Of a stretch of DNA of 64,000 bases, positions 34,291 to 47,420 are shown in pieces. The stretch is from Haematobia irritans (taxonomy: Eukaryota; Arthropoda; Insecta; Diptera; Muscidae), in NCBI RefSeq assembly GCF_050003625.1, contig NC_134397.1, positions 224,874,537 to 224,938,536 on the forward strand, read 5' to 3'. How positions within the stretch are numbered: position 1 is the first letter of the stretch; each line of letters begins with the position of its first letter. The notes under the pieces were generated by a model. The model was not told the DNA's origin and did not search any database. It was given only the letters and a program-made list of their open reading frames with translations. The position numbers and the translations under genes are program-made.

Positions 34291-35590
34291 ATATCGAGTA
34301 TTAATATTTGTCGCATTTTTGCAAATATTTTGATTCTTCCACCTACAATAAATCAATTTCAATCTGTTACGAGTATAATGATTTTGAAAAAAAAAATTAG
34401 CTCAGAAAATGCATTCATTCTCTGGTCCATAGTTAATCGAAATATAAACTTTTTTAAATTATCTCTCAACCGTTTTAAGAACTAAATGAACCAATGACTG
34501 TATCCATAAGTTCAATATGCACTAAAGCAGAAGAAAATTTTCGTACGAATCCCAAAAATCGTAAGAATGAACTACTGTATAGTTGTAGTGGTCATGCTTA
34601 TTCTATGAAAGGGTGTAATTTAGTGAGGTGCAGTTAAAAACTACATCAGGGCATTAAATTTCCCTTGTTTTATCAACGTTTCGTGGAAATCTCAAAATGT
34701 GGAGTATAATTTAGTTGAATTTTTGCTATAAAATAAGTTACTTTTTTTTTGTATATTTTCAATTTATATGATGTTTTTCGATCTTTGAGCCACTGTATTC
34801 TATCTCCTATTAAATTCCATTTGCATTGCTCTCACGAAGGAAAAAAAACAGCAAACTGTAATGACATGAAACACAAGTTTCCCAAGACAAATACAAAATG
34901 GCATACAAAAACCAATGGCATGGACGAACCTGAATATAAAGAACGAAACAAAAACAACTAAAGGAGAACAACAAACCGAGAAGATGATGAGAAAAAAAAA
35001 AGAATCTCTTTTTTATTTCACCTCATTTACTTGAAGAACACACAAATGCCAAAAGCAAATCAACAACTCATAAATATGCTAATTTTCCTCTTTTTATACG
35101 TGTGTGTAGCACCCAGCATTACCAACACATGAACGCACTAAGCTACTCGTACATACACCCACACAAATACAAACAACCAACATATTTCAAATCCATCCGC
35201 AAACCACAAAGCCACCAACACAAAGGTAAACAAACAAAAACAAAAAAAAGCTAGAGCAGCATCTCGTAATCATCAAAGTTTATCCTGTCGACAACGAATT
35301 ACAAAAGTGCTTGTGAGAGAGAGAGGGTGAGGAGGGCGATAGTGAAGAAGAAAATGCTAGCGCACAATCTTTGAGAGCTAAAAGAAAAGCCAATCATAAT
35401 TTTTATGAAGTGGAATGTACGAAATTGCCTGACAACAAACACATTTCTAACGCTTTGCTTATTTGTGGTGACATTTTACGATTCATTTTTGTGGAGCATC
35501 ATCATCACCACCACCAATGGACCAATCTGTGAAGTTACACTCAAGGAAATATTAGCGTTATACATGAAGACAGGTAACTTATAATTCTGT
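34291..35590. other. Single-copy stretch, no gene seen
   Basis: 34980-35400 is A/C-rich with CACACAAAT and a GAGAGAGAGAGGGTGAGG tract at 35316-35333. It reads like host non-coding sequence. A 70-residue frame at 34749-34961 has no recognisable features. Confidence 0.35.
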
Positions 35591-38500
35591 ATTGTAATGA
35601 CGCCGCAGCCTTCAATAATGGAGATGTTGTCCTGAATGTTTGTCCCAAAGCAGGTCAGTTTCAGCATGGGCTATATCGGTAGAGATTTTGATACAGCCCA
35701 TTCGTCCCCGCCGATTTGATATCTTGAGTTTCTATAAAACATGGTGTCTAATCGATTTGCCTGAAATTGTAAATTTAGGGGTATTTTAGGATCACAAAAC
35801 GGTGTGTAATGCTACAGGGTTTTGTATAGTCCGCATATAGACAAATCTCTCGATTTTACTTCTGGGACCTCTACACACTGCAATTTTTATCTGATTTTTC
35901 GGAAAATGGATATGGTATTTTCATATGAGCAATCTCTCCACTTGATTTAATGACCTTCTAGAAACTTCATTTTTTAATAAATTTTCATGAAAAAGAAATA
36001 TCATAAGGTATATTATAGCCTCCATATAGACAAATCTCCCGATTTTACTTCTTGGTATTCTAAACACCTCAATTTTTTATCCGATTTTCCTGAAAATTAA
36101 TATGGTATGTATCGGTAAATATTTTGGGACACCAACACCGTTGCCACTCAAGCCAAAAATCATCTATCAAAATTTTAAGAAAATTTTACCAAAAAACTAC
36201 CAAACAAAAAAATAATATATTGCAAAATTTTATTTCTATAGAAAAATTTTGTTCTTATAGAAAATGTTGTCAAACTCTAATTTCTAAAATTTTTTCACAT
36301 TTTATTTCTACAGATTTTGTCAAAATTTTATCTCTATAGAAAATTTTGTCAAAAAAATTATTTCTTTGTAGAGTTTGTAAGGCTTGAGATCATGTTGTAA
36401 TAAAACAAAATAAAATCTTAGTTTTTTATAGTGTTTTATTTTTAATTCTTTCCAATATTTCGTCCTAAGGGAAATTAAATTTTTTAATAAGACAAAGTGA
36501 CTTGCTCGCGTTTGAGGTTACACTGTGTAAACTAAATTTATATAGAAAAATTTTCAAAATTTTTTCTATAGAAAATTTTGTCAAAATTTTATTTCCATAG
36601 GAAATTTAGTCAAAATTTTATTTCTATAGAAAATTTAGTCAAAATTTTATTTCTATAGAAAATTTTGTCAAAATTGTATTTCTATAAAAAATTTTGTCAA
36701 CATTTTATTTCTATAGAAAATTTTGTCACAATTTTATTTCTATAGAAAATTTTGTCAAAATTTTTTTCTATAGAAAATTTTGTCAAAATTTTATTTCTAT
36801 AGAAAATTTTTATTTTTATTTTCTTTGTATAGAAAATTTTGTCAAAATTTTATTTCAATAGAAAATTTTGTCAAAATTTTATTTCTATAGAAAATTTTGT
36901 CAAAATTTTATGTCCATAGAAAATTTTGTCAAAATTTTATTTCTATAGAAAATTTTGTCAAAATTTTATTGCTATAGCAATTTTTTTTTAATTGTCTTTG
37001 TGTAGAAAATTTTGTCAAAATTTTATTTCTATAGCAAATTTTTATTTTTATTTTCTTTGTATAGAAAATTTTGTCAAAATTTTATTTCAATAGAAAATTT
37101 TGTCAAAATTTTATTTCTATAGAAAATTTTATCAAAATTTTATTTTTAAAGAAATTCTATCAAAATTTTATTTCTATAGAAAATTTTGTCAAAATTTTAT
37201 TTCAACAGAACATGGTTCCAAAATCTTATTACTTTAGAAAATTTTGTAATAAATTTTATTTCTATAGAAATTTTGTCAAAATTGTATTTCCATAGAAAAT
37301 TTTGTCAATTTTTTTCCATGGAAAATTTTGTCAAAATTTTATTTCTATAGAAAATTTTGTCAAAATTTAATTTCCATAGAAAATTTTGTCAAAATTTTAT
37401 TCCCATAGAAAATTTTGTCAACATTTTAGTTGAATAGAAAATTTTGTCATAATTTTATTTATAGAGCAAATTTTGCAAAAATTTTATTTCCATAGAAAAT
37501 TATGTAAAAATTTTATTTCTATTAAAATTTTGTCAAAATTTTATTTCTATAGAAAATTTTGTCAAAATTTTATTTTCATAGAAAATTTTTGTCAAAATTT
37601 TATTTTTATAGAAAATTTTGCCAAAATTTTATTTTTATAGAACATGTTTTCAAAATCTTATTACTATAGAAAATTTTGTCAAAAATTTTATTTCTGTAGA
37701 AAATTTTGGCAAAATTTTATTTCCATAGAAAATTTTCAAAAACTTTCATTTCCATAGAAAATTTTGTCCAAATTTTATTACTATAGAAAATTTTGTCAAA
37801 AATTGTATTTCTATAGAAAATTTTGTTAAAATTTTACTTCCATAAGAAATTTTGTCAAAAGTTTATTTCTATACAAAATTTTGTCAAAATTTTTATTTCT
37901 ATGAAAAATTTTGTCAAAATTTTATTTCCATAGAAAATTTTGTCAAAATTTTAGTTCTATAGAAAATTTTGTCAAAAATGTTTTTTTCTATAAAAAATTT
38001 TGTCAAAGTTTTATTTCTATGAAATTGTATTAAAATTTTATTTCTATAGAAAATTTTTTCAAAATTTTATTTCTCAGAACATGTTTCCAAAATCTTATTA
38101 CTATAGAAAATTTTGTCAAAAATTTTATTTCTATTGAAAATTTTGTCAAAATTTTATTTCCATAGAAAATTTTGTCAAAATTTTATTTCCATAGAAAATT
38201 TTGTCAAAATTTTATTTCCATAGAAAATTTTGTCAAAATTTTATTTCCATAGAAAATTTTGTCAAAAAATTTGTTTCTATAGAAAATTTTGTCAAAATTT
38301 TATTTCCATAGAAAATTTTGTCAAAGTTTTATTTCTATAGAAAATTCGGTGGTATCTCTTATTTCGATAGGAATATTTTGCAAAATTTACCAAACCATCA
38401 AGAATTCCACAAATCTATCACACAGTAAAAAATTTACCAGTTTTGGTTACGTTAATCCCATTTACCTGAAATTTCGAGTCTATAGCTATATTAGGTCCAT

Positions 38501-38640
38501 TAATAGGTTGCCGATTGTAGGTGTATTGGTCCAAAATTTGGTGAGCCCCCATATAAAACGATTTGAAAATGGATAATTAGAAGTAGTTAAGGACCTCTAA
38601 AAGGTGTGCCAAATATTATGTGAATCAGCCGTTTTTGTGG
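35591..38640 (-). mobile_element. Family-C Helitron-like element split by satellite-bearing element F
   Basis: 35591-36139 and 38456-38640 carry family-C text (AGCCTTCAATAATGGAGATG, GGGCTATATCGGTAGAG, CCATATAGACAAATCTCCCG, then AGCCCCCATATAAAACGATT). The complete copy at 50322-51260 is the reference. Neither terminus is preserved. Confidence 0.65.
36140..38455 (-). mobile_element. Satellite-bearing element F (29-bp array with flanking ends)
   Basis: Left end GTTGCCACTCAAGCCAAAAA followed by ATC(A/T)ATCAAAATTTT, then about 70 satellite units in the T-rich orientation, then a right end with CACACAGTAAAAAATTTACC. The same left end is at 43014, 43282 and 48527 (reversed), and a fuller right end (TAGCGACTATGGCAAC) is at 57970-57985. 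Left and right outer ends are imperfectly inverted: GTTGCCA... and TCTACCAAA at a similar offset. 36360-36535 interrupts the array with non-satellite text. Confidence 0.6.
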
Positions 38641-40529
38641 TAGACTTGCTCCCGACTTGCCTTTCTGAGCCCAGGCCCACGCTTTTCATTTTCACTTCAA
38701 AACTGCTCATCGTACCACAAGAAGATGGACTCAAATGGTACAGTCCCAAAGTTAATTTCTTTATATTAGATGACATCAGACTTTTGTGTATTTGTATTAT
38801 TCATTATAGACTTAAATTTTTCCCTGAGTTTATATACTTCAGTTATTTTGTAGTTGTTGTTCTATTGAAATCCTTGTTGTTGATTTGCTGAATCGAAGGA
38901 TGGGAGATGAGAAAAATAAAATGTGTGGAAAAGGTTGGATTCGTTAGGTTTTCATTTTGTTTTTATTTGTATAAGATTTTCTTTTAACAGTTGGACTTAT
39001 TTTTTTGATTACATTCAGTTACACGTCCTTTCATCTTTTGCTAGAAGCAAAAACAAAACATGGGAAACGATGAGTTGTCGGTCTATTTGAAACAAAGAGA
39101 GACAGTCCTGCATTTCGCCTGCTATATAAAAACAGTAGACTTATTCGTAACTGTCACATTTTAATACTCCTCCCCCATTTCTCTAGTCTTCAATAGCGGA
39201 ATGGTGTAAAATGTCTCATTTTTCTCACCAATATTCTATGGCTGCAGTGCATTTCTTTTGGATGGTGTCCAATATTTGCTAATTCCACAATCATCATCAT
39301 CAACAGGGGTGGCTGAAATTGCCTGTCACTCAAACCATGTCATTTTCTTCTAGGAGTTGGGGCTTCGTGTTTTATTAATCAAATGTAAAATTTGATTTTA
39401 ATATTTTTCGTGACAAGAATTTCTATTTTTATATTTTTCGTGAGCCTCTAGATGGTGCTTATTTTCAAATTACTTCAAATGTGGCAAACAGAAGCTGCAA
39501 TTACTTCAAATTGGACATTTAGTGTTTCTTGAAACCCTCAAATAATAAATGGTCGATTATTTTATCACGTCTGCTAATATTTTAGCCTGATTAATAGCTA
39601 TGGTGATTAGGTGCTTGAAGCTAAACATCTAAGAACAATCCAACCGAGCCCTCTTAAACTCAACTTCCCTTATTATGGAGCTTCCTGCCAGATTTCTATA
39701 TGTTAGCGAAGTCCGCAAATCACCATGGATCTTATCACAATGGACTGTATAGTCTATGTGAGCCTGAAAATAAAATTAACCTATGGATCTTAAATTGTTC
39801 CTCTGGATTCAGTTCAGATATATGTTGTTTTAAGGTTTCCCAAAAGCAAATATAAACTATTTAGCTACACATAGAAGACATGGTACCTGATATATAATAC
39901 AACATAGTACCTTTTTTTAGCTTTTTTAAATTTTGTATAAGAGCAAAAACGTATTACCAATTACATAAAATTTTCGATTAATTTTCGAATTGGCTACCCT
40001 TCCCACGCTGCACGAAATTTGGTTTGCGGTACTTTGGCTCATACCCGGTGAAGCGCTTTTTTCATATGATCGACACTTCGTAATTTGTTAGTGCAAATTT
40101 TATTTTTTATTTATTTAATACAGTATTTAGGACATTTTCCGGATAATATTCTGGACTTATTTTAACCCTATGGTCGATGAATATGAGCGGGGATCAATAA
40201 TGGGCATTGCGGCGGTCCATACCATCGACGTCGCTTGAGTTTTATTGGCCAATCGAAAGAGTAAATTTCCAGCTGATCTCTTTAGCAAGTAACTCGTTCG
40301 TTTTGTACAAACCACACAATTTGGGATGGCTTCTCATCGGAGAAAACTAAATTCGGTATCGCACTTATTAATTAGTCTACCTTTTTTTGCATCGGTGTGC
40401 TCTTGCATTTTTGGAGCTTCAATGGCTTCAGCTCAAGTCTATTTTTCAATATCTGTTGCATACTTTGAACTTCCGACATGGATTTCGATAAAATTTGGCC
40501 TTCACTTTTCGGTAACGGGCACGAAACAG
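38641..40529. other. Single-copy stretch with a SINE scrap
   Basis: 39731-39766 (CTTATCACAATGGACTGTAT, TAGTCTATGTGAGCCTGA) is the tail-proximal part of the SINE, plus orientation. Elsewhere no repeat or gene recognised; frames at 38604-38891 and 40326-40670 lack domain features, and the latter runs into family D and SINE sequence. Confidence 0.4.
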
Positions 40530-40863
40530 TGTTGCCAGTATTTGGGGATTTTCGTCAATATTTTTTCGTGGATAGGTAAAACAATTTTGATTTGGAGATT
40601 TAGGTTAGGTGGCCGCCCGATGTATCAGGCTCACTTAGACCATTCAATCCATTATTTACCACATTGGTGAACTTCTCTCTTATCACTGAGTGCTGCCCGA
40701 TTGCATGTTAAGCTCAATGACAAGGGGCTCAATGACAAGGGGATTCGTTGCACTTCTTTAAACCGTTTTATTAAGAATGTAGAAAAAAATCCATTTAAGC
40801 AATTCTAAACCTGATTTCGAAAATCTCCGTATTTTTAAAAATTCCCCACCAAATTCACAAATG
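40530..40863. repeat. Rearranged family-D repeat with SINE fragment
   Basis: 40530-40599 is family D reversed (GTGTTGCCAGTATTTGGGGA); 40805-40858 is family D forward (AAACCTGATTTCGAAAATCT, ATTCCCCACCAAATTCAC). Between them, 40600-40743 is a minus-strand SINE tail and body, ending at CAATGACAAGGGG with an 18-bp internal repeat (GGGCTCAATGACAAGGGG). The inverted halves imply a rearrangement. Confidence 0.5.
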
Positions 40864-41205
40864 GGAGACACCGTGGTGCAATGATTAGAATGCCCGCCTT
40901 GCATACACATGGTCGTGGGTTCGATTCCTGCTTCGACCGAACACCAAAAAGTTTTTCAGCGGTGGATTATCCCACTTCAGTAATGCTGGTGACATTTCTG
41001 AGGGTTTCAAAGCTTCTCTAAGTGGTTTCACTGTAATGTGGAACGCCGTTCGGACTCGGTTATAAAAAGGAGGTCCCTTGTCATTGAGCTTAACATGGAA
41101 TCGGGCAGCACTCAGTGATAAAAGAGAAGTTCACCAATGTGGTATCACAATGGACTGAATAGTCTAAGTGAGCCTGCTACATCGAGCTGCCACCTAACCT
41201 AACCT
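40864..41205 (+). mobile_element. tRNA-derived SINE, full length
   Basis: Head GGAGACACCGTGGTGCAATG, box B GGGTTCGATTCC at 40917-40928, body with TCAGCGGTGGATTATCCCAC, and tail CACCTAACCTAACCT. The only full-length plus-strand copy in the window. No clear target duplication. Confidence 0.85.
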
Positions 41206-41818
41206 ATATTTAAAAACAAGTATATACGGCCGTAAGTCGGCCAGGCCGAATCTTATGTATCCTCCACCATGCACGCTCACAAAAAATCGCTTCTGTAACA
41301 TATACTCCCAAACATATTTTGCTTCAAGCATATACATTTTTGGCTATTGCCCAAACATTTATATGTTTGATCTCTTCCAATATATAATATGTTTGAAAGC
41401 ATATTGGTCTAAAAAATATATGTTTGGGTAGTCAATTTCCAAACATTTTGTATTTTTGCATCCAAATTCAATAATGTTGTCTTCCAAAAAACAATATGTT
41501 ATTATGTGAACATATAATATGTTTGGAAGCATTTTGCACCCAAAAATATTATATGCTTAAAAAAATTCTCCCAAACAATATTGTGCTCAAAATTTTATTT
41601 ATTTATTTATATATTTACAATAATAATGAATTATGAAAATAAACAGGTAATATAGGTGCTAACAACATAGGTTTTCGACCTGAATGCTCAAAATTTTGTT
41701 TCTGCCCAATTGTATATTACCCCACATCTTTCTCACTTCCACGAGATTTTTTAGTTCTTAGCACCTTTTTCTGTAATACAAACATTGTAGAAGAAATTAT
41801 TCAATTGTATGATTTTTT

Positions 41819-43748
41819 TATACCCTCCATCATAGGATGGGGGTATATTAACTTTGTCATTCCGTTTGTAACACATCGAAATATTGCTCTAAGACCCCAT
41901 AAAGTATATATATTCTGGGTCGTGGTGAAATTCTGAGTCGATCTGAGCATGTCCGTCCGTCCGTCCGTCTGTTGAAATCACGCTAACTTCCGAACGAAAC
42001 AAGCTATCGACTTGAAACTTGGCACAAGTAGTTGTTATCGATGTAGGTCGGATGGTATTGAAAATGGGCCATATCGGTCCACTTTTACATATAGCCCCCA
42101 TATAAAGGGACCCTCAGATTTGGCTTGTGGAGCCTCTAACAGAAGCATATTTCCTCTGATCCGGCTGAAATTTGGTACATGGTGTTTGTATATGGTCTCT
42201 AACAACCATGCAAAAATTGGTCCACATCGGTCCATAATTATATATAGCCCCCATATAAACCGATCCCCAGATTTGGCTTGCGGAGCCTAAAAGAGAAGCA
42301 AATTTCATCCGATCCAGCTGGAATTTGGTACATGATGTTGGTATATGGTCTTTAACAACCATGCAAAAATTGGTCCATATCGGTCCATAATTATATGTAG
42401 CCCCCATATAAACCGATGCCCAGATTTGGCTTGCGGAGCCTAAAAGAGAAGCAAATTTCATCCGATCCGTCTGAAATTTGGTACATGATGTTGGTATATG
42501 GTCTCTAACAACCATGCAAAAATTGGTCCATATCGGTCCTTAATTATATGTAGCCCCCATATAAACCGATCCCCAAATTTGGTTTGTGGAGCCTCTAAGA
42601 GAAGCATATTTCATCCGATCCGGCTGAAATTTGGCACATGGTGTTGGTATATGGTCTCTAACAACCATGCAAAAATTGGTCCACATCGGTTCATAATTAT
42701 ATATAGCCCCCATATAAACCGATCCCCAGATTTGGCTTGCGAAGTCTCCAAGAGAAGCAAATTTCATCCAAGCCGGTTGTAATTTGGAACATGGTGTTAG
42801 TATATGATCTTTAACAACCGTGCCAGAATTGGTCCATATCGGTCCATAATTATATATAGCCCCCATATAAAACGTTCTCCAGATTTGACCTCCGGAGCCT
42901 CTTGGAGGAGCAAAATTCATCCGATCCGGTTCAAATTAGGAACGTGGTGTTAGTATATGGTCGCTAACAACCATACCAAAATTGGTCCAATCACACAATC
43001 GGTTCATAATCATGGTTGCCACTAGAGCCAAAAATAATCTACCAAAATTTTATTTCTATAGAAAATTTTGTCAAAATTTTATTTCTATAGACAATTTTGT
43101 CAAAATTTTATTTCTAGAGAAAATTTTGTTAAAATTTTATTCGGTTCATAATAAAATTTTCATCATTTTCAAAATTTTATTTCTATAGAAAATTTTGTCA
43201 AAATTTTATTTCTATAGAAAATTTTGTCAAAATTTTATTTCTATAGAAAATTTTGTTCAAATTTTATTCGGTTCATAATCATGGTTGCCACTGGAGCCAC
43301 AAATAATCTACCAAGATTTTATTTCTATAGAAAATTTTGTCAAAAGTTTATTTCTACAGAAAATTTTGTCAAAATTTTCTTTCTATAGAATATTTTGTCA
43401 AAACTTTTATTTCTATAGAAAATTTTGTGAAAATTTTATTTCTATACAAAATTTTGTTAAAATTTTATTTCTGTAGAAAATTTTGTCAAAATTGTATGTC
43501 TATTTTGTCAAACTGAATTATATACGTCTTGGATCGATCTTTTTTGATTTAATATATACCACGTATAGACTTACATACAATTTATAAGATGGTGTTAGTA
43601 GGTTTTAAGATACCTTGCCATCGGCAAGCGTTACCGCAACTTCAGTAATTCGATTGTGGATGGCAGTGTTTAGAAGAAGTTTCTACGCAATCCATGATGG
43701 AGGGTACATAAGCTTCGGCCTGGCCGAACTTACGGCCGTATACACTTG
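41819..43748 (-). mobile_element. Family-A Helitron-like element, innermost level
   Basis: Complete in reverse orientation: hairpin TATACCCTCCATCATAGGAT...GGGGTATA, the block to GTCCGTCCGTCCGTCCGTCTG, six 153-bp units (CCCCCATATA at 42095, 42248, 42401, 42554, 42707 and 42860), an F-type satellite segment, then GGTACATAAGCTTCGGCCTG and ACGGCCGTATACACTTGT. Frames up to 133 residues on both strands are unit read-through. Confidence 0.85.
43014..43508 (-). repeat. 29-bp satellite segment with duplicated F end
   Basis: The F left end GGTTGCCACTAGAGCCAAAA is at 43013 and again (GGAGCCACAAATAATC) at 43281, each followed by satellite units. TTCGGTTCATAAT precedes both, so a ~265-bp higher-order unit was duplicated. 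Confidence 0.7.
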
Positions 43749-45378
43749 TTTTTATTTTAATTTTACCTTTTGCCGGACGGGGATTCGAACAGCGGGCCAC
43801 ACAGTTTGTAAGGATCAAAGAAGTAGCTGATCAATTGCCCAAGGAAAAATAAAATGTTAATTTTGTAATAACAAGCAACAATCACCAACTTAATTCAATA
43901 TCGCTCCCTGTTAAATAGCGCTCCAAGCTACTAAACACATATATGTTTATAGGCTATTTCTAAATTAATATATGTTTGCATCCAAGCATATTATATTTAA
44001 AAACATTTTATGTCCCAAACATAATATGTTCTAACATATTAACATATATGTCCCAAACATGTTATGCTAGTTTATGAACATTATATGCTTGCACTCAAAA
44101 ATATTGTGTTTAAAAATTTGTTTTCCAAACATATAATGTTTATAGCCAAACATATGAAAAACAGTCTTTTTCATCCGTGTAGAGAGCCAGAATTGAAATA
44201 CGGTGGTCGCTTATATGGGCGCTATATACAATTATGCACTTGATATGGACCAATTTTTGTGTGATTGGGGATCGATTTATCTGAGGGCTATATATAACTA
44301 TAGACCGATTTATCCGAGGGCTATATATAACTATATATAATTATGGACCGATGTGGAGCAATTTCTGCATGGTTGTTAGAAACCATATACTCAAACCATT
44401 TACCAAATTACAGCCGGATCGGATGAAATTTGCTTCTCTTAGAGGCTCCGCAAGTCAAATTGGGGGATCGGTTTATATGGGGGCTATATATAATTATGAA
44501 CCGATGTGGACCAATTTTTGCATGGTTGTTAGAAACCATATACTCACACCATGTACCAAATTTCAGCCGGATCGGATAAAATTTGCTTCTCTTAGAGGCT
44601 CCGCAAACCAAACCAGTGGATCGGTTTATATGGGGGCTATATATAATTATGAACCGATGTGGACCAATTTTTGCATGGTTGTTAGAAACCATATACGCAA
44701 ACCATGTACCAAATTACAGCCGGATCGGATGAAATTTGCTTCTCTTAGAGGCTCCGCAAGCCAAATCGGGGGATCGGTTTATATGGGGGCTATATATAAT
44801 TATTGACCGATGTGGACCAATTTTTGCATGGTTGTTAGATACCATATACTCACACCATGTACCAAATTTCAGCCGGATCGGATGAAATTTGCTTCTCCTA
44901 GAGTCTCCACAAGCCAAATCGGGGGATCGGTTTATATGGGGGCTATATATAATTATGGACCGATGTGGACCAAGTTTTGCATGGTTATTAGAGGTCATAT
45001 GCTGACACCATGTACCAAATTTCAGCCGGATCGGATGAAATTTGCTTCTCTTAGAGGGTCTGCAATCCAAATTTGGGGGTTCGTTTATATGGGGGCTATA
45101 CGTAAAAGTGGACCGATATGGCCCATTTGCAATACCATCCGACCTACATCAATAACAACTACTTGTGCCAAGTTTTAAGTCCAGCTATCGGTTTCGTTCA
45201 GAAGTTAGCGTGATTTCAACAGACAGACGGACGGATGGACGGACATGCTCAGATCGACTCAGAATTTCACCACGACCCAGAATATATATACTTTATGGGG
45301 TCTTAGAGCAGTATTTCGATGTGTTACAAACGGAATGACAAAGTTAATATACCCCCCATCCTATGGTGGAGGGTATAA

Positions 45379-45661
45379 AAATGCAAAAAGTTGTTGAGAA
45401 TTTTTGGTAGGAATTTTAATTCAAATTGAACGCTTTCATCCAAGTATGAATAAATTTCGTCCAACTTCCATAACTCGAATCACCATTATCCCAAAAACAA
45501 AAAGTTCGACTTACGCAAAAAAACACAAGTGCAGACATAAATTATTACTTTGTATTTATACCCTTCACCAATACTGTGGTACAGGGTATAATAAGTTTGT
45601 GCATTTGTATGTAACGCCAAGCGATGTCCGTCTGTCTGTCTGTCTGTCCATCCGCCGGACA
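45379..45661 (-). repeat. First copy of a 211-bp tandem duplication
   Basis: 45451-45661 repeats at 45662 with no difference over the first ~185 bp. The unit spans flanking DNA (CGTCCAACTTCCATAACTCG), the family-B hairpin (TATACCCTTCACCAATACTG) and the GTCT microsatellite. 45379-45450 is unassigned spacer. Confidence 0.8.
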
Positions 45662-45767
45662 TAAATTTCGTCCAACTTCCATAACTCGAATCACCATTAT
45701 CCCAAAAACAAAAAGTTCGACTTACGCAAAAAAACACAAGTGCAGACATAAATTATTACTTTGTATT

Positions 45768-47304
45768 TATACCCTTCACCAATACTGTGGTACAGGGTAT
45801 AATAAGTTTGTGCATTTGTATGTAACGCCAAGCGATGTCCGTCTGTCTGTCCATCCGTCTGTCTGTATATGTAATTTTGTGCACAAAGTACAGCTCGCAA
45901 TTTAATTCCGATCGTCTTCAAATTTGGCATAGGGCCGTTTCTTGGGACAGAGACAATCGCTATTGGTTTTGGAAAAAATCGGTTCAGATTTAGATATAGC
46001 TGCCATATATATTTATCCCCGATTTGGTAATAGTTAGCGGTTTATCAACCGATTTTCTTTAAATACCGTATATCCAAATATTTTATGAATCTCGAAAATC
46101 TTGCAAAATATCAGCTAAATCGGTTCAGATTTAGATATAGCTCCCATATATATCTTTCGTCCGATTTAGACTCATATGACCACAGAGGCCAACGTTTACT
46201 ACCGATCTTCGTGAAATTTTGCACAGAGGGTAGAATTGACATTCTCCCAATGCTTGGTAAATTTGATTGAAATCGGTTCAAATTTAGATATAGCTCCCAT
46301 ATATATCTTTCGTCCGATTTGAACTTATATGGCCGCAAAAGCCAGAGTTTTGCCGTGATTTGCTTCAAATTTTGCCCAAGGGGTACGTTTAATAGTATCG
46401 TTAAGTGTGTCAAATTTTGTTAAAATCGGTTCAGATTTAGATATAGCTCACATATATATCTTTCGCCCGATTTACACTCATATGACCACGGCCAAAGTTA
46501 TACTCCCATTTACGTGAAATTTTGCAGAGATTGTAGAATTATTATTCTAACTATGCATGTCAAATTTAGTCAAAATCGGTTCAAATTATATATAGCTCCC
46601 ATATATACGTACACCAGAGTTGGGGAAATATGGTAGACTGTTTCATATTTTGGACCCATTTTCAATGGGATTTTCCTCCACTTGACTGGATAGTTTCCAC
46701 AGAGAATATATTTAATATGATATTAAGTGTGTCAAGTTTGATCTAATTTGGTTCAGATTTAGATAAAGCCTCCATATATTCGTTTTTCCGGGTTATACAA
46801 ATATGGCCAGAATTTCCACAGAACGGTTGAGTTTTAAATAAGGCTCCAAGTCGCCCGACTTGACCAAATAATATATCACAACCCATACTTGACTATATAT
46901 CTTGGCGGGATCTAACCAATATCCCTGTAAAGTCGCCACTGCTAAGTATCAAAAATTGTAAATATTACTAAAATTGCCCTATATCTCGAATACATATGTA
47001 TCGCCTGATAAATCATAAATGCTCTTTTGTACAATTGCATTAAAATTTCTCTCGCTTCATATTTCCCATATTTTTTTACTATGTTAACATTGTGTTTCAT
47101 CCCATGGCGTTAGCCGATTTAAATTTAAATTGTAATTCTAGAGTTTTTGTAAAAGTACAAAAAATTGTCTCCATTAAAAGTATTTGTATCTGGAAATGCA
47201 AACCTTTATATAGCTCCCAGCAAATTTGAAGTAGTTGAGAGTCTACATAGTGGTGAAGGGTATAATATAGTCGGCTCCGTCCGACTTTAGACTTTACTTA
47301 CTTG
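45768..47304 (-). mobile_element. Family-B Helitron-like element, complete
   Basis: From hairpin TATACCCTTCACCAATACTG...ACAGGGTATA through a GTCTGTCTGTCCATCC run, units with GCTCCCATATATATCTTTCG, the conserved head region, to AGTCGGCTCCGTCCGACTTT and the CTTACTTG end. More diverged head than other B copies. The preceding duplicated hairpin is at 45557. Confidence 0.8.
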
Positions 47305-47420
47305 TTTTTATTTAAAATGGCACTGACAGAAAAATATAATATGTAAGTAAGTCAGAGTGAAGTAAAATATTCTGAAATTAATGACTGCAAAATTACTTTA
47401 TTTTTGTTATTTTGAGTAAA

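Larger units (their letters stand above)
41272..44179 (-). mobile_element. Family-H element, long copy, itself interrupted
   Basis: Ends match 485-905 inverted: CACAAAAAATCGCTTCTGTA on the left and TATGAAAAACAGTC...CATCCGTG on the right. The interior includes a block also present in element T (CACATCTTTCTCACTTCCAC, then after the inserted family-A copy TTTTACCTTTTGCCGGACGG with GGATTCGAAC, a reversed box-B-like motif). This copy shows that family H can carry a T-like tRNA module. Confidence 0.6.
41216..45378 (+). mobile_element. Family-A Helitron-like element, outer level of a three-level nest
   Basis: Left end ACAAGTATATACGGCCGTAA with GGCCAGGCC palindrome; sequence stops at 41271 and resumes at 44180 with AGAGAGCCAGAATTGAAATA, followed by five 153-bp units (TATATGGGGGC at 44474, 44627, 44780, 44933 and 45086), a GACGGAC microsatellite (45228-45245), and the hairpin ATACCCCCCATCCTATGGTG...GGAGGGTATA. 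About 180 bp of the usual head are missing at the junction. Confidence 0.8.

Noticed and set aside
38604..38891. 95-residue hydrophobic frame as a membrane protein
   Set aside because: It starts inside family-C sequence and has no supporting homology or context; AT-rich DNA commonly gives such hydrophobic frames.
42114..42920. Overlapping frames on both strands of about 94-133 residues
   Set aside because: Read-through of family-A units; no start context, no domain, both strands equally open.
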